From Cellulophaga sp. HaHa_2_95 (GTDB lineage: Bacteria > Bacteroidota > Bacteroidia > Flavobacteriales > Flavobacteriaceae), in assembly GCF_019278565.1 (NCBI RefSeq), contig NZ_CP058988.1, positions 3,658,001-3,722,000 on the forward strand: a DNA stretch of 64,000 nt. Direction: 5' to 3'. Made by a program: the position numbers and the translations under genes. The notes under the pieces are model-generated. The model saw nothing but the letters and a program-made list of their open reading frames with translations. It was not told where the DNA came from and searched no databases. Every line of letters starts with the position of its first letter. Within the stretch, counting starts at the first letter, position 1. Positions 35,640-42,756 of this stretch are shown piece by piece.

Positions 35640-36296
35640 TTAAAAATCTTTGTTTTTTAAAATATCAATATGCCGTATAAGACGCTTAATATCTAATGCA
35701 ATTGTTCCATTGTAAACACCTCGTATATACCCTTTTTTATCCACCAAAATAAAATTTTCAGTATGTATAAAGTCGTCTAAATTAGTTGTTTTAGTGAAAT
35801 CGTCATCAGCAAAATATCCGTTTCTAGCATGAGTATAGAGTTCTGTTTTATCACCAGTGACTAAATGCCATTTTTTAGCATTAACCTCCTTTCTAATACT
35901 ATATTTTTTAAGTTCTTCGACCGTATCTACCCACGGCATTACCGTATGTGACAACAGCATAATGTCATCGTCATTTTCGTAAACCTCCTGAAGAACATTC
36001 ATGTTTTCTGTTAGTTTTGGACAAATACCTGGGCAAATAGTAAAGAAAAAATTAGCCACATAAATATGTCCCTCATAAATTTCATTGGAAATAGTATCTC
36101 CGTTTTGGTCTAAAAATGAAAATGGCGGAATTTTATGTACGGGAGTATTCCATTGGGGTGTAAAATCTGCCGAATTAAAATAGGGTAAAGTACGTATCTG
36201 CCTGTCAATTTCAGAGGAATCTGGTGTTGCTTTATTTTTATTTCCACAGGAATTAAACACTATGAATACCCCTATGAATAATAGTTTCTTAATCAT
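35640..36296 (-). CDS. SCO1/SenC-family copper chaperone lipoprotein
   Basis: SCO proteins deliver Cu to cupro-enzymes such as cytochrome oxidase. 218 residues with leader ending FNSC (Cys17). The thioredoxin-fold domain carries the copper ligands C88 and C92 (TICPGICPKLTENM) and H178 (DFIHTENF). It lies 40 bases upstream of the sulfatase gene and 4 bases downstream of the MORN-type gene on the same strand. Neighbours suggest it serves this cluster rather than a terminal oxidase, as no cox gene is nearby. Confidence 0.88.
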   Translation of the reverse strand: MIKKLLFIGVFIVFNSCGNKNKATPDSSEIDRQIRTLPYFNSADFTPQWNTPVHKIPPFSFLDQNGDTISNEIYEGHIYVANFFFTICPGICPKLTENMNVLQEVYENDDDIMLLSHTVMPWVDTVEELKKYSIRKEVNAKKWHLVTGDKTELYTHARNGYFADDDFTKTTNLDDFIHTENFILVDKKGYIRGVYNGTIALDIKRLIRHIDILKNKDF

Positions 36297-36300
36297 CTGT

Positions 36301-36870
36301 TTATTTTACATCTGTACTACCCACAGTAACTTGATAGCATTTTTTAAGACCGATTAGACCAAATCGTTCTCCGTTTATAGTTTCAAAATTAGCTCTTATT
36401 TTCCCTGAAGCATACCACATTCTTTGACTTCCCGATTCTTTTCCATTCGAATAATTAAAGTCTTTAAAAACTGCTCCTGTTTTATACCATTCTTTAAGAT
36501 TTCCTTCATAGACACCCTTAGAATTAAAATGGTACACAAATTTTGGCGTACCTGTATCCCACCATCCTTTATGAATTCCTACTTTTAAATTATTGGTATA
36601 GAAACGCTCTGAAGCTTTTAGGCCATTTTGATGCCAATAAGTTTCTAAACCTTCTTTCTTACCCTCGCCATAATTGATTTTAGATTTTACCTGACCATCC
36701 TGATGATATGCTACTAACACACCTGTAAAGGGAGTATTTTTAAATAACAATACTCCATTCTTCAAATTGAGGTTGGTGTCTAATGCATCCAGATTCAATT
36801 GATCTTCTGAACATCCTAAAGTCAGTATAACATATAAAATGTAACCAATAAATTTTGTAACTAATTTCAT
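36301..36870 (-). CDS. MORN/YwqK-like repeat lipoprotein
   Basis: 189 residues, lipoprotein leader ending LTLGC (Cys20). Six or so ~23-residue repeats follow the MORN pattern found in proteins often labelled YwqK-type antitoxin (KSKINYGEGKKEGLETYWHQ, HKGWWDTGTPKFVYHFNS, LKEWYKTGAVFKDFNYSN). The antitoxin label is only a database name here: there is no toxin gene next to it. Probably a surface or periplasmic interaction protein. 4 bases from the SCO gene. Confidence 0.75.
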   Translation of the reverse strand: MKLVTKFIGYILYVILTLGCSEDQLNLDALDTNLNLKNGVLLFKNTPFTGVLVAYHQDGQVKSKINYGEGKKEGLETYWHQNGLKASERFYTNNLKVGIHKGWWDTGTPKFVYHFNSKGVYEGNLKEWYKTGAVFKDFNYSNGKESGSQRMWYASGKIRANFETINGERFGLIGLKKCYQVTVGSTDVK

Positions 36871-36928
36871 TGTATAGTTTGATGAAACGACGATAAGAAA
36901 ATTTGAGAATAACTTTTAGTGATGTAAA

Positions 36929-37708
36929 TTAATTAGTGATATTTCCAGGAGTTCCAAAAAAACCATTTCCATTGATATATGGATCATCGGCTGTCACGTG
37001 ATAATGATAAATTCCATCCGGAAAATCCGCCGTTACCCCTGTATGGCCATGATAGTCATCTAAATCCGCAGAAGTAATTGTCTGACCTTCCTCTAGAGGT
37101 CCATAAACAGGAAAGCCATCTGATAATAATCCTACAAAAGCATCTTCCCCATATTCTTGCGTTAAATATGTTGGCTCTATATGATAATGATAAGCGCCTT
37201 GTCCTTGAGGATGACCCAACCACTGATCAAAACTATCAATCTCGTTAGTTAGCGGTTGGTCAGGACCTGCATATTGGTTATATAAAACTATACCATTTCT
37301 TGCAATACCCATTGCTCCTAAAGACGTAGGTTCATGAGTAGTGGCTTCTGCCGGATTTAAAGATATAGTAAACGTAATATTTTGAGCTTCAATCTCATTA
37401 GGGTTTTGATGAAAAGCAGTATTGGTACCATTATAAATTTCATACAGTTCATTAGATGTAGGCCAATACGGACTGGTATGATTTGGTAAATCTTGTGTGG
37501 TAAACGTTACCGTATTGCCTGCCACGGCATAGGACAAACCAGTACCATCAAACTTTGATAATAGTGCCGATATATCATAAACGGTATCTATAGTTTCTGG
37601 TGTTGTTTCTTCAGCGGTAGTATCTGTAACAGAAACATCGGAACTAGAACAGGATACCAATAGCGCTAATGTACTCATCATTACTATTGATTTTAACTTC
37701 TTCTTCAT
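36929..37708 (-). CDS. YHYH-domain lipoprotein
   Basis: 259 residues; leader MKKKLKSIVMMSTLALLVSC gives Cys20. The domain is named for the two YHYH motifs, present here at 173-176 (GAYHYHIEPTYL) and 234-237 (GIYHYHVTADDPY), with further His in DDYHGHTG. The clustered His suggests metal binding, which fits an SCO chaperone and a Spy-like protein beside it, but no activity has been shown for the family to my knowledge. Part of the sigma-factor cluster. Confidence 0.85.
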   Translation of the reverse strand: MKKKLKSIVMMSTLALLVSCSSSDVSVTDTTAEETTPETIDTVYDISALLSKFDGTGLSYAVAGNTVTFTTQDLPNHTSPYWPTSNELYEIYNGTNTAFHQNPNEIEAQNITFTISLNPAEATTHEPTSLGAMGIARNGIVLYNQYAGPDQPLTNEIDSFDQWLGHPQGQGAYHYHIEPTYLTQEYGEDAFVGLLSDGFPVYGPLEEGQTITSADLDDYHGHTGVTADFPDGIYHYHVTADDPYINGNGFFGTPGNITN

Positions 37709-37807
37709 TATAATACGTTTTGGGTTTTCTATTTATTTAGATGCCAATTAAAAAAATACCTTGCGTTTATTTTTAAATAAAACTAATATTGCAGGAATAT
37801 TGCGCTA

Positions 37808-38290
37808 CTATTCGTCTTTATGCTCAAAAAAATTAGGCCTTTCGTGAGTTTCTGCACTTGTCATCAATGCTTCTTTTATTATTTCCTGTAATTTTACTTG
37901 CTGCTTTTTCGTGCATATGCTTTCAACATTCTTAAAATAATAAAAAGTTTTTTGTTCCTTCTGTTTTTGAATTCCCCCAATTAATGAGGTTATAGAGTCT
38001 ATTTGATTTTCTTGTGTGGTGGCATCTGCCAAACTATTCCATAATTGTTTTTTTAGACTTCTATTTTCTGTCATTAATTCTCGGATGGCCCGTCTATGCT
38101 TTCTAGTAATCTTTCTAAATTGCTGCAGTTGATCTTTTTCAAACTCCAATTCCTTAGCAATAAAATTAGTTGGTTGCTCTGATCTTTCTGGTTGTTTATT
38201 CTTTTCATCTTTCAAATAGGTAACCAAAAAGAACCCGTTCACTGCAATTAAAAAAACCAGTAATATATACGTTATTAAATTTTTCTTCAT
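37808..38290 (-). CDS. Spy/CpxP-like membrane-anchored periplasmic protein
   Basis: 160 residues: one N-terminal helix (LITYILLVFLIAVNGFFLVTYL) and a long, highly charged helical region (about 45-150) containing LQQFRKITRKHRRAIRELM and KKQQVKLQEIIKEALM. This is the layout of Spy/CpxP/CnrX-type LTxxQ proteins, which sense or chaperone under metal and envelope stress. The exact LTxxQ motif is degenerate. It sits between the sigma/anti-sigma-like genes and the YHYH gene, consistent with sensing. Confidence 0.7.
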   Translation of the reverse strand: MKKNLITYILLVFLIAVNGFFLVTYLKDEKNKQPERSEQPTNFIAKELEFEKDQLQQFRKITRKHRRAIRELMTENRSLKKQLWNSLADATTQENQIDSITSLIGGIQKQKEQKTFYYFKNVESICTKKQQVKLQEIIKEALMTSAETHERPNFFEHKDE

Positions 38291-38374
38291 TTGATTTATA
38301 TCATCGGTCCAATAAAATTAGAAATGCCTAAGAATAGTCAGTTTAAAAAATTGTATGGACCATATTCATTTTAG

Positions 38375-38689
38375 TTAATTAAACAACGATGTTTCCGTAT
38401 TCCCTATTAAATCAAAGGTTTCAACAAACTGTTCTAGGTTATCGTTGTAGCTAAATTTTCTCATTTTATGAAACGTAAGGATATTCAATCCTAGTATTAA
38501 AATTAGCAATGTAAATTGGACCTTTACCGTTAGCCATGAAAAAACCACTTTCTCATTTTCAGCTTTATGAAACAAGTTATGCATCACTTTTTCTTTAAAA
38601 AAAGGGGACACAGCTACAGGTCTTATGGCTGTTGTACTCTCGAGAATCTCCTGTACGCTATTTTCTATATTGTTATCTTTTTGCTTCAT
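38375..38689 (-). CDS. Small single-helix membrane protein, possible anti-sigma factor
   Basis: 104 residues with one transmembrane helix at about 55-75 (VKVQFTLLILILGLNILTF). The N-terminal ~50 residues are predicted cytosolic (TTAIRPVAVSPFFKEKVMHN). Location 38 bases after the ECF sigma gene, and an N-in single-helix topology, make an anti-sigma role likely, but it lacks the zinc HxxxCxxC motif and is short. Function inferred from position. Confidence 0.6.
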   Translation of the reverse strand: MKQKDNNIENSVQEILESTTAIRPVAVSPFFKEKVMHNLFHKAENEKVVFSWLTVKVQFTLLILILGLNILTFHKMRKFSYNDNLEQFVETFDLIGNTETSLFN

Positions 38690-38727
38690 ACTATATATTT
38701 AGATGGGAAAAAAAATAAAATCTCTCG

Positions 38728-39306
38728 CTAAAGTTCATTTTTATAATAATTAATTAATAATTCCTGTAATTTTTTCTTTGCTCTAAACATTAAGGATTCT
38801 ATGGATGAAATGCTTTTCCCTGTTATTTCATTAATTTCCTGGTAGTTTTTTCCATCTAATTTATGCAGTGTAAAAACGAGTCTTTGGCTTTCTGATAATT
38901 GGTTTACTGCAAAAAAAAGCACTTTGGTTTTTTCTTTATTTTCTAGGATAATCCCTGGATGATTCACTTCCGTAAAATAATTGGAATTAGTTAAAAAAAT
39001 ATCGTCTCTAGGTATAACTTTTAAAAAGGCAAAACGCTTTTTTGTATTCTTTTTCCTAATAAACTCTAGACATTTATTCGTGGTTATTCTATAAATCCAC
39101 GTTGATAAAGTCGAATTTCCTTTAAATTTTTTGATGGATTTAAATATTTCTACAAAAACCTCTTGAGCAATATCTTCGGCATCCTCTTTATTGGGTACAA
39201 AAGATAGACACGAATGAAATATTTTATCTTTATATAAATCAATTAGCTTGCTATAGGCCGCTTGATGCCCGCTTCTTAATTCTTCAATAAAATTTAAATC
39301 TTCCAA
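38728..39306 (-). CDS. ECF-type RNA polymerase sigma factor
   Basis: 192 residues with sigma region 2 (YKDKIFHSCLSFVPNKEDAE, DIAQEVFVEIFKSIKKFKGN, STLSTWIYRITTNKCLEFIR) and region 4 (LSESQRLVFTLHKLDGKNYQ, EINEITGKSISSIESLMFRA). First gene of the minus-strand cluster running down to the sulfatase. A TACTTTTG -7 element is 31 bases upstream. Probably directs transcription of the cluster when its anti-sigma partner is released by an envelope or metal signal. Confidence 0.95.
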   Translation of the reverse strand: MEDLNFIEELRSGHQAAYSKLIDLYKDKIFHSCLSFVPNKEDAEDIAQEVFVEIFKSIKKFKGNSTLSTWIYRITTNKCLEFIRKKNTKKRFAFLKVIPRDDIFLTNSNYFTEVNHPGIILENKEKTKVLFFAVNQLSESQRLVFTLHKLDGKNYQEINEITGKSISSIESLMFRAKKKLQELLINYYKNEL

Positions 39307-39336
39307 TTAAAAAAGCTGCATTAGTATTAAGGAGTG

Positions 39337-39344
39337 CAAAAGTA
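39337..39344 (-). promoter_or_regulatory. Candidate -7 element for the ECF sigma gene
   Basis: Minus-strand TACTTTTG, matching TAnnTTTG, 31 bases before the sigma factor ATG. No -33 TTG at normal spacing. The rest of the 260-base gap to the divergent gene at 39567 shows no other clear signal. Confidence 0.4.
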
Positions 39345-39566
39345 AGTTTGTAATTCTCGGTATCGGTAAAAAGTTGCGTTAAGACTTCCTCTTTTTTTTT
39401 GTCTACTCCCTTTGGTTAACTAACGATATTCTCCTAAATTAATTGCAAGTCCGAACTTATGAACCTTTCCTCATACTAGAAATAGTATATTTATACCGTT
39501 TAAATCAAGAACACATTTCCTTATAAATACAGAACGGCACATATAAACCCTTTTTTAAGTTATTCT

Positions 39567-40661
39567 ATGGCAGCATTATTTATTCTAGTTCTATTTTTAG
39601 TACTCATAGTATTTCTAGTTTGGCTTGGATTAAAACGTTCTAAAATAACCGCTAAACCTATGGAACTTATTATTGGTTCCGTATACCTCTTAACACTCTT
39701 CTTATTTCTCCTAGGCTTATTATTTCATAACAATCCATATTACAAAGCTGTAGATCCTGTAGATGGAGAATGCTACAACCCTTTCTCAGAGCAACACATA
39801 CTCACCCTTATATTTTATTTTGTTGCCTATAATGTTTCGCTTTTTTTGGTGTGGACAAGGAGTCAAAAACTACCTCCTTTAAGTTTAGTACTTGCTATGA
39901 TATTCATCCTGATAGGAATGGTATTGAATCTCGTCATTATATACCAAACCTCAACACATAATACCACTAGCTTAGATATGTACATAAGTGACACGGAACA
40001 CATCTTACTACTATTTGCCCCAGTTGTAGCATTTTGTGTGGGTATACTTCTAATATATAAAGTACTAACGGAACAGCTCACAGAAACCGCAGATAGATCT
40101 TATGCTAATCCTTATCTACACAAAATTCAAGGTTTTCTATTACATAAGAGCAGGAACCCACTGTGGATACTTATATTTCTATTTCCTGTATTTTTCATAT
40201 GTACGCTAGTACTTATTTTATTTGGTCAAGCTCCTGATGCTCTCATTAAGGTATTCACAGAAACTACCACCTGGAAACTATCGCAACAAATGCATCCGCC
40301 AGTTTTAGATCATAAAGGACATTATTTATGTACCGTAGCCGCTTCCGGCCATCCTACTATTGTAAAACCTATCAGATTAGGCCAGCGCAATGGCAGGCCC
40401 ATCATTGTAAATAGGCAATTACTCATTGCAAATGCTTTTGAAGAAATGATTCAAGATTTCTCTCCAAAACTACACCACGTGATTCGTAAAAATTATGACC
40501 GATATGGGTATAACCTTTCTACAAAAATAAATACTCCAAGCTTATCAAGTATCACCTATGTGGTTATGAAACCTTTAGAATGGTTCTTTCTAATAAGCTT
40601 ATACCTCTTTTGCCACAAACCGGAATTAAAAATTAAACAGCAGTATACCTTGAAATTATAA
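39567..40661 (+). CDS. Polytopic membrane protein resembling DUF6688
   Basis: 364 residues with about seven hydrophobic helices (2-22, 33-53, 77-95, 105-126, 145-166, 198-219, 335-350). Between helices 6 and 7 lies a ~110-residue soluble block with the conserved-looking HPPVLDHKGHYLCTVAASGH and RQLLIANAFEEMIQD segments, which resembles the DUF6688 family. His and Cys in this block could bind metal, an inference. Divergent from the ECF sigma gene. Function unknown. Confidence 0.65.
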   Translation: MAALFILVLFLVLIVFLVWLGLKRSKITAKPMELIIGSVYLLTLFLFLLGLLFHNNPYYKAVDPVDGECYNPFSEQHILTLIFYFVAYNVSLFLVWTRSQKLPPLSLVLAMIFILIGMVLNLVIIYQTSTHNTTSLDMYISDTEHILLLFAPVVAFCVGILLIYKVLTEQLTETADRSYANPYLHKIQGFLLHKSRNPLWILIFLFPVFFICTLVLILFGQAPDALIKVFTETTTWKLSQQMHPPVLDHKGHYLCTVAASGHPTIVKPIRLGQRNGRPIIVNRQLLIANAFEEMIQDFSPKLHHVIRKNYDRYGYNLSTKINTPSLSSITYVVMKPLEWFFLISLYLFCHKPELKIKQQYTLKL

Positions 40662-40790
40662 CAGCCTTAGTACACAAACTTGAAAGAGCAAACCCAGCAT
40701 TTCAGGGAATATTACAAACTAAGCGTATATTTACTTTGATCTAATGTGCCTTAGAAAACCCCAATCTTTATTGCCTTAAAATATAAAACC

Positions 40791-41618
40791 ATGAAATACC
40801 TATTATCTTTTCTTTTTGCTGCTGCCATTATTCTTCTATTCTCTTTTAATAAATTTTCTGATGCAGGTGAGATCAGCTGGAATAAAATTGATGAAGGTTT
40901 ATACTATGCCGAATATGATGCTCCAAAAAAATCTAGCCTTGGAGACAGTAAGATTAATATCTTGAAGATTTCTCCAAAATTATACAACCTTAATTTATTG
41001 AGTGCCAAAGAAAATGGGAACGGCATTAAAACGGCTAAAAAATGGGCACAAGATAAAAATCAAATTGCAGTTATTAACGCGGGTATGTACATGCAAGACT
41101 TTGCCACCAACGTGGGTTTTATGAAAAATTTTAATTTCACTAACAATGGTCGCTTAAACAAAGACAATACAATTGCTGCTTTCAACCGTAAAAATGATAG
41201 TGTTCCTGAATTTCAGATTATTGACAGAACCTGTCAAAACTGGGATGAACTAAAAGATCAATACGACTCTTATACACAATCCATCCGCATGGTAGATTGC
41301 AATCAGAAAAATAAATGGGGACAGCAATCTAAAAAATGGAGCATGGTGGTTATCGGAAAAGATAAGGAAGGTAATGCCCTTTTTATATTTACACGCTCTC
41401 CATATTCCGTTCATGATTTTATTAATATTCTCTTGAATTCTTCTTTGGAAGTATACAATCTAATGTATTTAGAAGGCGGCCCCGAAGCATCATTCTACAT
41501 GGATCATAATGAAACTAAAGTAGAAAAAATGGGAAGCTATGAAACTGGCTTTAATGAAAATGATGATAACAACGTATTCTGGTCTATCCCAAATGTAATT
41601 GGAATTAGCAAAAAATAA
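40791..41618 (+). CDS. Phosphodiester glycosidase (NAGPA) family protein, exported
   Basis: 275 residues with an N-terminal hydrophobic leader (YLLSFLFAAAIILLFSF). The NAGPA-type core shows AVINAGMYMQDF (catalytic-site Asn-Ala-Gly), SMVVIGKDKEGNALF and YLEGGPEASFYMDHNE. The family includes the uncovering enzyme that removes GlcNAc from phosphodiesters and bacterial enzymes acting on cell-wall phosphodiesters. LEGGPEAS replaces the common LDGGGSAT, so substrate may differ. Monocistronic. Confidence 0.82.
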   Translation: MKYLLSFLFAAAIILLFSFNKFSDAGEISWNKIDEGLYYAEYDAPKKSSLGDSKINILKISPKLYNLNLLSAKENGNGIKTAKKWAQDKNQIAVINAGMYMQDFATNVGFMKNFNFTNNGRLNKDNTIAAFNRKNDSVPEFQIIDRTCQNWDELKDQYDSYTQSIRMVDCNQKNKWGQQSKKWSMVVIGKDKEGNALFIFTRSPYSVHDFINILLNSSLEVYNLMYLEGGPEASFYMDHNETKVEKMGSYETGFNENDDNNVFWSIPNVIGISKK

Positions 41619-41690
41619 ACCGTACATAGTAATACTAACACTTACTTTAGGTACATAACTATTTAACAAACCAAACCTACAAATTACCCT

Positions 41691-42272
41691 ATGAAATTTA
41701 AAATTGCTGCATTTTGCTTCGTTAGTATTATTTTTTTTGATTGTACCACCGAAAAAAAAACCTTCCATGCTCCTGAGATAGGTTGGACTATTAATTTAAT
41801 TGATGGTTGGGACATTGAAAGTGCTAGAAAAGTAGATCAAGATATTCATGAGGGTTTAGCTCTTATTGAAAATTCTGGAGAAAGTGTCTATGTCAGCGGA
41901 AAAGAAATAGGCCTCTTTGTGCTTCGATCTGATGAAATAACAAAATTTCAAGCAACCATCATTCCTTTTGAAGAAACCTATAAAAACGAATGGAATGATA
42001 AGTACCCACAGATAAAAGATGTTATTTATTCTATTTTTGCCTCTCAAGGCGTACGAGTAGATTCTAGTTCAACTACAGAAACCATAGATAATATAGCGTT
42101 TGAAGTGTTCAACATCAAACTGTCACAAAACGGCAGTACGTTGATGGAACAAAACATGTATAGAACGTATATCAATGGTTATGACTTTATCATCAATATG
42201 AGTCACAATAGTATTTACGATAAAAATGCTATGTTAACCACATTAAGAGCCTCAAAATTTGATAAAAAGTAA
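41691..42272 (+). CDS. Exported hypothetical protein (193 aa)
   Basis: No family recognised. The leader MKFKIAAFCFVSIIFFDCTT has a weak lipobox (FFDC), so it may be a lipoprotein. The mature part is beta-rich (IGWTINLIDGWDIESA, FEVFNIKLSQNGSTLMEQ, INGYDFIINMSHN), with a pattern like PsbP/MOG1-type or DUF1795 stress proteins, but this is a weak impression. 72 bases after the NAGPA gene on the same strand. Confidence 0.65.
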   Translation: MKFKIAAFCFVSIIFFDCTTEKKTFHAPEIGWTINLIDGWDIESARKVDQDIHEGLALIENSGESVYVSGKEIGLFVLRSDEITKFQATIIPFEETYKNEWNDKYPQIKDVIYSIFASQGVRVDSSSTTETIDNIAFEVFNIKLSQNGSTLMEQNMYRTYINGYDFIINMSHNSIYDKNAMLTTLRASKFDKK

Positions 42273-42374
42273 CTCTTGTTAAAACTTAATAAAAAGTTAA
42301 AGAATTGCAATATGAGCTAGAAAGTTTTTCGTTGTTGATTTGTTTTTTAGATTTGCGGCTAGCCATCGCTAAAA

Positions 42375-42716
42375 ATGAAAAAGACAAATTACATTCCTAA
42401 GGCACTAACAGCAGTATTTCTACTGTTGTTTATGATGCTGCCTTTAGCAATTCAATTTGTACATTCTTGTGAAAGTCATGAGCATATAACCTGTAAAAAT
42501 CAGGATAACCAAAAAACTCATATTCACCAGAAATCTCTTGATTGTCATATTTGCGACTTTCACTTCTTTTCATTCAGCTATGATATTTCATCCTATCCAG
42601 AGTTTGTAAAAACTGCTTTTTCTTTAAAAGCAACTACTAGTTTTACACCTCAATTTATCAATACTTTCCTTAATAACAACACCTCATTAAGGGGTCCTCC
42701 TAGTTTTCTTGCTTAA
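42375..42716 (+). CDS. Small exported His/Cys-rich protein upstream of a TonB receptor
   Basis: 113 residues, hydrophobic leader (ALTAVFLLLFMMLPLAIQFV) followed by a His/Cys-rich segment: HSCESHEHITCKNQDNQ and KTHIHQKSLDCHICDFHFFS. These ligands are those of a Zn or Cu binding site. It is 40 bases before the TonB-receptor gene. By analogy with other flavobacterial metal-uptake units it may capture metal at the surface; no family assigned. Confidence 0.75.
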   Translation: MKKTNYIPKALTAVFLLLFMMLPLAIQFVHSCESHEHITCKNQDNQKTHIHQKSLDCHICDFHFFSFSYDISSYPEFVKTAFSLKATTSFTPQFINTFLNNNTSLRGPPSFLA

Positions 42717-42756
42717 TTTAAAAAACATATTTTTTAAAATTTAATCAAGAATCTTT

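Noticed and set aside
36301..36870. Toxin-antitoxin system (YwqK-type antitoxin name)
   Set aside because: Lipoprotein leader and MORN-like repeats, with no toxin gene beside it.
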